Below are positions 35,104 to 43,110 of a stretch of DNA of 64,000 nt, one piece after another. Source of the DNA: Clostridium sp. KNHs205. Lineage in GTDB: Bacteria; Bacillota; Clostridia; Lachnospirales; Lachnospiraceae. The notes under the pieces are model-generated. The model saw only the letters and a list, made by a program, of their open reading frames with translations. It was not told the origin of the DNA and did not search any database. The translations under genes were made by a program, and so were the position numbers. Position 1 is the first letter of the stretch. Each line of letters opens with the position of its first letter. The DNA is taken from positions 2,589,501 to 2,653,500 of the forward strand of contig NZ_JNLE01000003.1 in the NCBI RefSeq assembly GCF_000702945.1. The letters run 5' to 3'.

Positions 35104-35763
35104 ATGGCAGGAATGGGAGACGAGAGTATTGACCTATCGAAACTAGGAACGGCATTATTTGCCTTTGGTTTTGTTTTGGTAATCGGTCTTACAATTTTTA
35201 CAGTTGGTAAATCTATAACAAATTCAGGTGCTGATAAGGTGACGACTCAGCTTAATACGGTGGAGCAATCGGAGTTTGAAGATTATGACCAGCAGACAGT
35301 ATTGGGTACTAAGGTAAAAGCAGCATACTCAAATTTTGAGGGTAAACCATTTGCAATTATTGTGACAACTAGAAGTATGGTTGATAATAAGGATTCTGCA
35401 ACAAGTTGTCCAGGTTTGGATATGACAGGTTCGAAAGTGGGAAAAGATAAGGTAAAACAAATTAATTTGGAAGGTTTGTCAGCAACTAATAGCAAAGGAG
35501 ATAGTGTTGATAAATTCTGGGGTGTAAATTATAACGCCGTTCTTGAAAATGCAGATCTAGTTATGGAAAATGGAGCTTTTGTGACAAAGGGTACATTTGT
35601 AACAGAAAACAGTTCTATTCAATATTACAATCAGGTATCTAACATGCGAAAGCAGGGCCAGGGAGAATTTATACCTACAGGTGCCAAGTATATGTCTACC
35701 TTAATCAAGGACTCTACCGGTTCTACTTGCGGTGTTGTATTTGTTCAGACATCATCTAACTAA
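35104..35763 (+). CDS. Pilin-like major subunit candidate
   Basis: A 219-residue protein with a short polar N-terminus (MAGMGDESIDLSKLG), a membrane helix at about 16-38 and an outer domain with a pair of Cys (SCPGLD, TCGVVF) that may form a disulfide. It resembles the paralogue at 1436 (GTKVKAAYSN, KPFAIIVTT, VNYN). It has its own motif promoter and a strong terminator straight after it, so its message can be made in excess over the downstream genes, as for a main fibre subunit. No prepilin peptidase gene or classical Flp cleavage motif is seen; whether it is processed is unknown. Confidence 0.65.
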   Translation: MAGMGDESIDLSKLGTALFAFGFVLVIGLTIFTVGKSITNSGADKVTTQLNTVEQSEFEDYDQQTVLGTKVKAAYSNFEGKPFAIIVTTRSMVDNKDSATSCPGLDMTGSKVGKDKVKQINLEGLSATNSKGDSVDKFWGVNYNAVLENADLVMENGAFVTKGTFVTENSSIQYYNQVSNMRKQGQGEFIPTGAKYMSTLIKDSTGSTCGVVFVQTSSN

Positions 35764-35787
35764 GACGCTGTGTACAAACTAAAGGAT

Positions 35788-35824
35788 GGGTTGGGAAAGT
35801 CAGTTGTTCCCAACTCGTTTTTTT
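35788..35824 (+). terminator. Terminator between the pilin-like gene and the minor subunit genes
   Basis: GTTGGGAA, a 9-base loop, TTCCCAAC and TCGTTTTTTT. The next ribosome site begins right after the T-run, so some read-through must supply the downstream genes or they have a promoter that I cannot see. Confidence 0.9.
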
Positions 35825-35838
35825 AAGGAGTGGTTGAT

Positions 35839-36360
35839 ATGACAAGAGAAACACTGGAGGAAATGATTACTATCGGTGTTGAATTTTTAACTATTGCTGT
35901 ATTTTTAGTTTTTGTCGTTAACTTTGTAGGCATAAAAAATGATTTTGCCGAAGTTAAGAACAATAAGATTGTAACAGCTCATAATATCAGGCAGTACCGG
36001 GAATTTGGTAAATATGAAACCGGCTTTTCAGATATATTTGATGATGCAGCTTATAAGAGTGAGTGTCTATACGCCGATGATGTTGTGGAAGCTATAAGAA
36101 ATTATAGAGATGGTAGCATTGAAGTTTATGTAGATATACCGAATGCTTCAGGGAAGCCCATTCATCTGACCAGAAAGGATGCAGAACAGAATCCTTCAAA
36201 TTATACCATGGAAGCATTAATGTCAGCTGACAGAGGTATTGATTTGAATGCACTGTTTCATCCGTACCTGATTTACAACGGAGATGATGTTAAAGACCTT
36301 CAATTTTATGATAATGATTCCTCCGGAACTGTTACTGGTATTGCATTTATCAGATATTAG
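35839..36360 (+). CDS. Pseudopilin-like protein 1
   Basis: A 173-residue protein: short cytoplasmic start, membrane helix (about 12-32) and outer alpha/beta domain containing the phrase DDVVEAIRNYRDGSIEVYVDI. ATG 35839 is chosen because AAGGAG lies 8 bases before it. First of a run of single-helix proteins of similar build (35839-38602), typical of minor pseudopilins. Confidence 0.6.
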   Translation: MTRETLEEMITIGVEFLTIAVFLVFVVNFVGIKNDFAEVKNNKIVTAHNIRQYREFGKYETGFSDIFDDAAYKSECLYADDVVEAIRNYRDGSIEVYVDIPNASGKPIHLTRKDAEQNPSNYTMEALMSADRGIDLNALFHPYLIYNGDDVKDLQFYDNDSSGTVTGIAFIRY

Positions 36361-36395
36361 CGTAGTTATCAATTTAGAAAGGCACAGGTAATTAT

Positions 36396-36854
36396 ATGAG
36401 AAGAGAAGAGTTACAGGATGTTATCAGATTGGCAGTAAATATGGCAGCCATGGGTATATTCTGCATAATCCTGTTCTTCTTATCAATAACTGCCAGACAT
36501 TTATATAACCGGGAAGCCTGGATAACCAATCAGGGAGAATTGCTGCGTAATGAAGCGGCAGATTATTTATTTGAACATGGTGAGAGTGTATCTGGTAATG
36601 ATATTGTTGAATTCATTTTAAAGTATGATAACCAATATGATTATTATATAACGATAGATGCCAAAACATTTCCAATAACCAATGATCTATACCTTTCATA
36701 TCTTCAGAACCCGGGACTGGCAGAATTTCCTACAATTTTATGGACACAGGATTATCTTGTAAATAAAGTAATGAAGGACGATATCTATGATAACTTCTTT
36801 GTTACCATTGATAAAAGTAAACTAAGGAAAATATACAGGTTTGAAGCACAATAG
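36396..36854 (+). CDS. Pseudopilin-like protein 2
   Basis: A 152-residue protein with a membrane helix at about 11-33 and an outer domain with SGNDIVEFILKYDNQYDYYI, the same 'residue-VxxI-Y-strand' layout as its upstream neighbour. No family match recognised. It starts 35 bases after that gene. Confidence 0.6.
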   Translation: MRREELQDVIRLAVNMAAMGIFCIILFFLSITARHLYNREAWITNQGELLRNEAADYLFEHGESVSGNDIVEFILKYDNQYDYYITIDAKTFPITNDLYLSYLQNPGLAEFPTILWTQDYLVNKVMKDDIYDNFFVTIDKSKLRKIYRFEAQ

Positions 36855-36865
36855 GAGGAAGACAG

Positions 36866-37531
36866 ATGCAGCGTGGATTTGGATATGAAGGCATTGATGT
36901 AGTTAAAATCGGTGTAATGATGGGTTTCATTTCCATATTGCTTGTTTATGTAATTTATGGCATCAATGTTGGGAAGCAGATGGGAGACAAAGTTTATACA
37001 ACGATGGCAGAAGCGGAATTAGAAACCAACAATGCCAATTTGAGATCATTGTCTTACGGCAAAGTAGTATTGCCGACTGCTGCAGTATATTCACTAACAC
37101 AGTATAATTCTACGGAAATTCACGACCTGACTTGCTTTATATGTGATAATGTACATGGTAAATATGAGTTAATCAGTGACAGTCCGTGTCTGCTGGAGCA
37201 TCTTCAGGGCAGGGTTAAGCTGGAAACCATATATGATGAAATGTTAGGACAGTATCATTTATTTATCTATCCCTATTCTTACACTGTAAAGTTTGATGCT
37301 AATGGCGGCAGTGGGCGTATGGCCAGTCAGGAGTTCGTCTATGATGATTATACCGACGGTAGTTCGGGTGAAGGACAGCCATTGACAAAAAACACATATT
37401 ACAAACAAGGATATAATTTTGCAGGCTGGTCCATAACAAAAGGGGGAAATGCGACCTACACCAATGGACAAAAAGTGAAAAATCTTGTGTTGTTTGGAGA
37501 ATTTACCTTATATGCTGTTTGGACACAATAG
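36866..37531 (+). CDS. Pseudopilin-like protein with C-terminal InlB B-repeat
   Basis: A 221-residue protein. A membrane helix (about 15-34) leads to an outer domain with three Cys (DLTCFICDNV, SPCLLE). From residue 133 on it is a Listeria-Bacteroides (InlB B / Flg_new) repeat: YTVKFDANGGSGRM, then YYKQGYNFAGWSI, then FTLYAVWTQ at the end. Such repeats are extracellular ubiquitin-like modules. AGGAGG precedes the ATG, 11 bases after the previous gene. The fusion suggests a surface-exposed or tip position in the fibre. Confidence 0.7.
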   Translation: MQRGFGYEGIDVVKIGVMMGFISILLVYVIYGINVGKQMGDKVYTTMAEAELETNNANLRSLSYGKVVLPTAAVYSLTQYNSTEIHDLTCFICDNVHGKYELISDSPCLLEHLQGRVKLETIYDEMLGQYHLFIYPYSYTVKFDANGGSGRMASQEFVYDDYTDGSSGEGQPLTKNTYYKQGYNFAGWSITKGGNATYTNGQKVKNLVLFGEFTLYAVWTQ

Positions 37532-37546
37532 AAGGAGTACTGATAT

Positions 37547-38005
37547 ATGGAAAACGAAGCAATGGAAGTCCTGGATATAGGTATTCTGATGATAGTCTTA
37601 GCACTTTGTATCGTTACAGGAGTCTCTTCTACCTTTATGACCAATAAAAGAGCCTACGGATATAACGAAGCTTATATGCAGGATAAAAATACAACAATTA
37701 AGAACAATGCATATGTCTTAACTGAATACGGAGCCTTTGATGCAAGTCTTTCGAAAGCAGAGCTGATGTTGATTACCCAGATACAGGATTCCAATATGCC
37801 GGCTCCCAAGAGCCTGAAAGTGCATGGAACCCAATTTAATATTGATTATACTTATAAAGAATACCTGACAATATATGGCCAATATATGGCAGGTGCTATT
37901 CTGGACGATGATAAGGATACAAGATATATAATTACATATGAGTATGAGACAGATAATAACGGAAAAACAAAAAATTCCTTTTTTAATTTTGCAGTTTCAA
38001 ATTAA
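37547..38005 (+). CDS. Pseudopilin-like protein 3
   Basis: A 152-residue protein with a membrane helix at about 11-31 (IGILMIVLALCIVTGVSS) and a small outer domain. It begins 15 bases after the InlB-repeat protein with AGAAGGAG. Family not recognised; grouped by build and position. Confidence 0.6.
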   Translation: MENEAMEVLDIGILMIVLALCIVTGVSSTFMTNKRAYGYNEAYMQDKNTTIKNNAYVLTEYGAFDASLSKAELMLITQIQDSNMPAPKSLKVHGTQFNIDYTYKEYLTIYGQYMAGAILDDDKDTRYIITYEYETDNNGKTKNSFFNFAVSN

Positions 38006-38155
38006 TTTGCAGAAAAGAATTGTCAGACAAAAAATATTTAGCAATATGGCTGCCGATATGAAATCTATAAATGGTAAAATTTAGTAAGAATAACCACCGT
38101 CACGAAGATGAAGGAGAAAGGAGGAAGATACTCGGGCTTGGAGTGTCAGATGTAA

Positions 38156-38602
38156 ATGAAAGGTTTTTTATCAAGAATAATTTCTCTAATATTAGTGTTT
38201 TTCATGTTAATCCTTGCCCCGCTGGTGAATTCCTACTGTGTCACCGAGATGGAGAACAGAAGACAGCTATTGAATGAAGTAACAAGTTTTTTAGATGTAG
38301 TAACGGATAAAAAGTCTATAACCAATGATGACTTGAATAAATTCTATCTCAAGGTTTCATCTTATGGTATGGTACTTGATGTGCAGATTAACAGGCTTGT
38401 AAAGACCGCGACACTGGAAAAAGACGGAGTTGTTAACACCACTTATATAGCAGCTGATGATATCAGCTTGTTAAATCAAAGAGATGTGGTACAGATTAAG
38501 CTGGTAGAAAAATCGGAATCTGCATATCAGAAAATATTAAGCATATTTATCGGAGTGGATGATGAAAATTATTCCTTGACTATGGCCAAAATGGTGCACT
38601 AA
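38156..38602 (+). CDS. Pseudopilin-like protein 4
   Basis: A 148-residue protein: membrane helix at 7-25, then an outer helical/strand domain with the phrase SITNDDLNKFYLKVSSYGM. The ribosome site is weak (GGAG). The preceding 150 bases hold only a competing out-of-register frame from 38071. Precedes a secreted beta-sandwich protein in the same run. Confidence 0.55.
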   Translation: MKGFLSRIISLILVFFMLILAPLVNSYCVTEMENRRQLLNEVTSFLDVVTDKKSITNDDLNKFYLKVSSYGMVLDVQINRLVKTATLEKDGVVNTTYIAADDISLLNQRDVVQIKLVEKSESAYQKILSIFIGVDDENYSLTMAKMVH

Positions 38603-38622
38603 TAAAAAATGGAGGATACGAT

Positions 38623-39942
38623 ATGAAAAAAAACAGTTTCACTGCGAAAATAATAGGACTAATCTTATGTCTTACTATCATATTTGCGATAAGTCCGCAA
38701 AAAGTAAAGGCAGATATTTCTCCTTCTACTGAAATGCCCATTACCTATACAACCTCAGTGGATAATTTGCAGTATCCGGCAACCAACCAGTTTATAGCTT
38801 TTGTAGGTATATCGGGAGTCGGTAAAGTTGTTATCAATGAACCTACTGTCGTAAAGGCATACCTGAATTGGAAAACTGCGGAAGTCACTAATCCGGTTAT
38901 CTGGTTTTCCAGAGATGTAAAAGGAATCGACCTGGTGGGATCCCAGGCAACCCTTACAACGGAAAAAAATTATCATTTAATTTTACTGGATGCCGGAACT
39001 TACTATTTCAACTATTCCTTAAAAGCAGTCAATAATAATTATTCCTATGTTGCTACTACCGTTGGTGCCTGCATTGTCGGTCAAACAGCTAATAGCACGG
39101 AGCGTGTCTACGCATCCTCAAAAATAAATCCAAATATTGTTTCCTTTAATAAAGCCGAGACCGGTTTTCTAAGCGTTACAGCTCCTATTGATTATTACCG
39201 CTTCGATATAACTGAACCAAGTATTGTAACTATTCGCTTTAATTTTAAGGATTTAAAGGATATCAATTTAAGTGGTTCTACCTGTGTATTAAAGAACTCC
39301 ATGGATGCAAATATCGTAGAGCAGACTTATAATTCTCAGGGAGCAGACTATAATACCATAACGAGAGTATTGGAAAGAGGAACATATTATATTACCATGA
39401 AGGGAAGTACAACAATAACCTCTCTGGAAGTAAAAAAGACACCTTATGTTTTAGATGCCTGGAAAAATGTAACCTCACTTACAAAAGGAGATGTCAGGAT
39501 AACCTTGGATATCCCCTTTGAATATTCTGAACTTTTGGTTACTAAAGGTATTGTTCCAAAAGCACAGATCAATGATTATTATACCTGGTCAACCTATAAT
39601 AGCGATGTTACAAAAGCATTAACCGGGAATAGTTATTCTGCCACTTCCAATGGAACGTATACATTCCGAATACGTGATTACCTTGGGAATTATTTATTGT
39701 ATGCAGTAAAAGTAACAAATATAGATAAAACCGCACCGGCAGTTTCCGGGGTTGCTAACGGAAAAACCTATAAATCTACAAAAACCATTAAGTTCAGTGA
39801 TAAACAATCTGGTATTAAAAGCGCTAAATTGAATAATAAGGTGATAAAGAACGGAACGAAGATATCTGCAAAAGGATCCTACACTTTGGTAGTAACCGAT
39901 AAAGTAGGAAATTCCAAAACAATAAAATTCAAAATAAAATAA
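38623..39942 (+). CDS. Secreted multi-domain beta-sandwich protein
   Basis: A 439-residue protein with signal peptide (1-31, cleavage after VKA). Two domains (about 40-150 and 165-275) have the PPC-like pattern of a jelly-roll ending in DAGTYYFNYS or ERGTYYITMKG. The last 80 residues are an Ig-like repeat (TAPAVSGVANGKTYKST, then GSYTLVVTDKVGNSKTI). No anchor motif. A secreted accessory or adhesin of the pilus-like system is likely from position. Confidence 0.65.
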   Translation: MKKNSFTAKIIGLILCLTIIFAISPQKVKADISPSTEMPITYTTSVDNLQYPATNQFIAFVGISGVGKVVINEPTVVKAYLNWKTAEVTNPVIWFSRDVKGIDLVGSQATLTTEKNYHLILLDAGTYYFNYSLKAVNNNYSYVATTVGACIVGQTANSTERVYASSKINPNIVSFNKAETGFLSVTAPIDYYRFDITEPSIVTIRFNFKDLKDINLSGSTCVLKNSMDANIVEQTYNSQGADYNTITRVLERGTYYITMKGSTTITSLEVKKTPYVLDAWKNVTSLTKGDVRITLDIPFEYSELLVTKGIVPKAQINDYYTWSTYNSDVTKALTGNSYSATSNGTYTFRIRDYLGNYLLYAVKVTNIDKTAPAVSGVANGKTYKSTKTIKFSDKQSGIKSAKLNNKVIKNGTKISAKGSYTLVVTDKVGNSKTIKFKIK

Positions 39943-40084
39943 CAGACATCGCAGATAATAGAAATAGATACAGACATTAAATAACAGACATTGAATAACA
40001 GACATTATTTAAAAGAAATTAGAAAACAGACATCGCAGATAATAAAAATAGATACAGACATTAAATAACAGATTGAATAACAGA
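39941..40084 (+). repeat. Duplicated AT-rich block between two genes
   Basis: About 60 bases starting AACAGACATCGCAGATAATA recur at 40025 with one substitution and a short deletion. Shorter units (AACAGACATT and variants) fill the space. The first copy begins at the stop codon of the upstream gene. No coding sense. Confidence 0.8.
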
Positions 40085-40141
40085 TATTAGATAGTAGAAA
40101 TTAGGTAAGAGAAATCTGATAGCAGAAAGGAGCTGTGCATC

Positions 40142-41203
40142 TTGAAGAACTGGCTTATGGTATTTAATTTCGTTGCATTATGCTGTCTGCTTGTTATGCT
40201 TACTACATTTTATATACAATTGGAAACTGCTACAACGGAGTATGATACGGACAGGCTGTCAAAAGCAATAGAATATTCGGGAGAAATGGCCTTTCATTAT
40301 TCTCTGGCAAGCGTAAACAGTGAACTTTCCTATCAGGACATGAATCAGACAACCCTCAGTCCTAATTTGTGCTTGCCTGCCTTTGAAGAAATGATGTGCA
40401 TGAATTACGATATGTCTTTATATGAAGATAATCTGAAATATATTGAAGACAGTATTGCAACGGCACTATTAGCTACAAATGACGGTTATTATATAACACT
40501 CATGTCAGAGGTCAATGAAACGGGGGAGGCACACAGCAATACATATGAATTTAACTGGTCTCCTAAACTGCCCTATACCATTAAGACCTATGATGATAAT
40601 GATAAACTGGCATCTGAAATAGCTGTATGTCTGGGAACAGAAAAATGGATAAGAGTTAATGCAAATACAATGGCTTTAACAAGCGGTGTAGCTTATGCAG
40701 ATATAGGCAGTATTAAAACAACCCCCAGTGAAGGCGGCGTACCGAGTCAAAGTATGTCTTTAAGCAAAGAAACGGTTTCAAGAGCTATAAATACCAGGAT
40801 TACAAATGCTATTACACAGAATATTGATGCCATAGCAGAACTGAGAAGCGACAAGGATTATACGGTATATATTCCCTCTGCTCAGACCTCCAGCGGACTT
40901 AATAAAATTGACAGCCCAAGCCTGATACTGATCATGAAGGATGTAGATTTTTCAGGACAGGCCAAGGTCAGAAATGCTCAGATTTCAGGGCTTAAGATTA
41001 TTAAAAAAGTACATGTAATTGGATACCTTGATGGTGATAATAAGAAAAAATACTGTTATGAATCTCAAATCGCAGACAGTAACCTGGTGCAGCTTCAGGC
41101 AATCGCATACTTTGGAAGTGTGGAGGAAGCTGCGAAAGCCGGATACACTCCGGATTACAACTATATCTTCAATAAAATTGATACTACCTATAAGACTCAA
41201 TAG
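40142..41203 (+). CDS. Membrane-anchored hypothetical protein, 353 residues
   Basis: GAAAGGAG precedes a TTG start at 40142. One membrane helix at about 5-25, then a long outer region that is helical first and beta-rich near the C-terminus. The build resembles TadE/TadG-like minor pilins, but I see no firm match. A terminator follows, so this closes the pilus-like cluster. Confidence 0.6.
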   Translation: MKNWLMVFNFVALCCLLVMLTTFYIQLETATTEYDTDRLSKAIEYSGEMAFHYSLASVNSELSYQDMNQTTLSPNLCLPAFEEMMCMNYDMSLYEDNLKYIEDSIATALLATNDGYYITLMSEVNETGEAHSNTYEFNWSPKLPYTIKTYDDNDKLASEIAVCLGTEKWIRVNANTMALTSGVAYADIGSIKTTPSEGGVPSQSMSLSKETVSRAINTRITNAITQNIDAIAELRSDKDYTVYIPSAQTSSGLNKIDSPSLILIMKDVDFSGQAKVRNAQISGLKIIKKVHVIGYLDGDNKKKYCYESQIADSNLVQLQAIAYFGSVEEAAKAGYTPDYNYIFNKIDTTYKTQ

Positions 41204-41217
41204 TGAATAATTATATA

Positions 41218-41267
41218 AAGCTCCGGCACTTCTCTGCATAACTGTCTGAAAAGTGAAGGAGCTTTTT
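41218..41267 (+). terminator. Terminator closing the pilus-like cluster
   Basis: AAAGCTCC at the left and GGAGCTTTTT at the right, with an inner CACTT/AAGTG stem. Confidence 0.85.
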
Positions 41268-41320
41268 GTATTTGAAAGGTTATAAGTTTTTTATCCGATT
41301 AATCGACATTATTATTTCGT

Positions 41321-41336
41321 TTTCTGTCATATTAAG
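41321..41336 (+). promoter_or_regulatory. TCTRTCATATTA motif, site E (type VII operon)
   Basis: TTTCTGTCATATTAAG; the core ends 35 bases before the ATG at 41370, with GACA 14 bases upstream of the core exactly as in site B. It follows the cluster terminator, so it should be the promoter of the operon leading to EssC. Confidence 0.7.
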
Positions 41337-41369
41337 TATATTGAAAAATAGTTGGAGGACATAACAAAA

Positions 41370-41654
41370 ATGCATGATCTGCAAACTTTACAGAAGGATT
41401 TTAATTTACATAATTTATTAGTAGTTATTAGGCTTTTTTACGGCTATTTTGTTATCGTTGCTATCTTGGTAACAATTGTCTGGCTGGTAAGATATATTAA
41501 CAGCCATGAACCGACGGGTATAAAAATTACTGAAATGTTTGATGAAAGAGGCAAAAAAAGATCCCCTTTAAATTTGAAACCTGTTTTCATAGCCATATCC
41601 ATCATATTTATCCTAATTCTAATTTATTTTATATTACTGTTTGTTAATGTATAA
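41370..41654 (+). CDS. Small two-helix membrane protein at the head of the type VII operon
   Basis: A 94-residue protein with membrane helices at about 23-43 and 68-90 and a basic loop between. GGAGG lies 10 bases before the ATG at 41370. Family not recognised; size and topology recall small EssA/YueC-type membrane components, but EssA has one helix, so no claim is made. Confidence 0.6.
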   Translation: MHDLQTLQKDFNLHNLLVVIRLFYGYFVIVAILVTIVWLVRYINSHEPTGIKITEMFDERGKKRSPLNLKPVFIAISIIFILILIYFILLFVNV

Positions 41655-41725
41655 AAAGTTTATGTTTTGTTTTGTTTTTTTTAAAACGGTTTATTAAAAA
41701 AGTACAGATGGTAAAGGAGTTTGAA

Positions 41726-42823
41726 ATGAAGGAGAGTAATTTCAACATTTTTTTCGGCAAACTGCTGACTTTGAATTTAATTTTTTCAGTATTTTTTTAT
41801 ACAATAGTTTTTCTCTTTCATATAGGAGTGCTGGGAATTTTATTTGCGTTTATTCCTGTTATTTGTAAATTGCTCCTGTGGTTTTGGCGTGACAGTTATC
41901 TTAATTTTGATGACATAACCGATAAGGAAAAGCTTATATTCTCATTAAGTATCATCACTTTATTTTATGGGGTTGACGCTATTATTTGCAGTAATTTTAT
42001 TCCTGCCTCTATACTTTTAATTGTTCCGCTTTTTGCAATTACCTTAAAAAAAGATATCGAAATGATTAAACTTGAGAGTATCATCACCTTCGTATTCATG
42101 GTCATTATACTGGTCAGTTCTATGTTCATAATACCTTTTAATGCAAATATATTGTTAAACCTGATGCTCTTTCTTATGGGGCTGGTTCAGATATTTATGA
42201 TAATAAAGAGATATACGGAAGAGACGCTGTCCATCAGTGCAAAATCAGAGTTTTTTATGGATAAGTCTAAAAGAGATGACATGACAGGGTTATATAACAG
42301 CGGAGCCTTCTATGAAGAAGTGGAGGAAAGAACCAAATTAATGGCACCTTTCTGTATTATAATTATTAATATTGATAATTTTAAGTTCGTAAAAGATACC
42401 TATGGTCAGCCCTTTGGTGATTATGTTTTGAGAACTTTGGTCAATACAGTAAAAAAAGCCAGTCGCAATCAGGATACGGGGTTCCGGTATGGCCGTGAAG
42501 ATATAGCGGTGGTTTTACCGAAAACAACTGATGACGAGGCCTTTAGAATAGCGGAAAGAGTAAGAAAAAGCTTTAGTGAGATAACTTATGAGCATAATGC
42601 CGAATGGGTCAGGACAAAGAGACCAATTACTGTCAGCATTGGGTTAATAGAGAATAATCAAAGAGGCGCTATTGCACAGGAACTGATAGAAAAATGTGAC
42701 CAGGCATTATACTATTCAAAACAGCACGGGAAAAATCAAACAACTACTTATCACGAACATATGATGGAATGGGAGGATAAATTTGAAGATTTTAGAAGAA
42801 AATATCGAAATTATGAAAGATAG
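41726..42823 (+). CDS. Membrane GGDEF-domain protein with a degenerate active site
   Basis: A 365-residue protein. Residues 1-175 hold about six membrane helices, and a GGDEF domain follows (DDMTGLYNSGAFYEE, then IIINIDNFKFVKDTYGQPFGD). The signature GG[DE]EF reads GREDI (FRYGREDIAVVLP), so cyclic-di-GMP synthesis is unlikely; it may sense nucleotide or be structural. ATG 41726 is chosen for its AAAGGAG; TTG 41672 is the longest alternative. Its place inside the type VII operon is unusual. Confidence 0.75.
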   Translation: MKESNFNIFFGKLLTLNLIFSVFFYTIVFLFHIGVLGILFAFIPVICKLLLWFWRDSYLNFDDITDKEKLIFSLSIITLFYGVDAIICSNFIPASILLIVPLFAITLKKDIEMIKLESIITFVFMVIILVSSMFIIPFNANILLNLMLFLMGLVQIFMIIKRYTEETLSISAKSEFFMDKSKRDDMTGLYNSGAFYEEVEERTKLMAPFCIIIINIDNFKFVKDTYGQPFGDYVLRTLVNTVKKASRNQDTGFRYGREDIAVVLPKTTDDEAFRIAERVRKSFSEITYEHNAEWVRTKRPITVSIGLIENNQRGAIAQELIEKCDQALYYSKQHGKNQTTTYHEHMMEWEDKFEDFRRKYRNYER

Positions 42824-43088
42824 GAATTACGTTACCATGACACATGAAAAAATGGATGACTTGTTCTCAATTGTTGATAATATTGAATTTTCAACGTTAC
42901 ATTATTATCCCACAATGGAAGAAATCGAAATAATGAAATCAGATGTTCCAAAGTATTATGCATTTATTTTATGGATTCTGTCAAATCCTGCCGGACCTGA
43001 AACCATTGAGGAAGAAAAAGCAGAGAAAGAACTGAACCGAATCATAATGAAGCATACAAAATTAAAAAAGTCTAACAGCAGAAAATAG
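42783..43088 (+). CDS. Small acidic hypothetical protein overlapping the GGDEF gene
   Basis: A 101-residue frame from a TTG start with GGGAGG 6 bases before it; it overlaps the end of the GGDEF gene by 41 bases, so the two are translationally coupled. A shorter start at ATG 42813 is possible. Soluble, helical, rich in Glu and Lys. No family recognised. Confidence 0.6.
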   Translation: MKILEENIEIMKDRNYVTMTHEKMDDLFSIVDNIEFSTLHYYPTMEEIEIMKSDVPKYYAFILWILSNPAGPETIEEEKAEKELNRIIMKHTKLKKSNSRK

Positions 43089-43110
43089 TTAAATATAGGG
43101 GGTAATAATC

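Noticed and set aside
38071-38277. 68-codon plus-strand frame before the 38156 gene
   Set aside because: Overlaps the signal/anchor sequence of the 38156 gene in another frame; the product is not protein-like and its ribosome site is poor.
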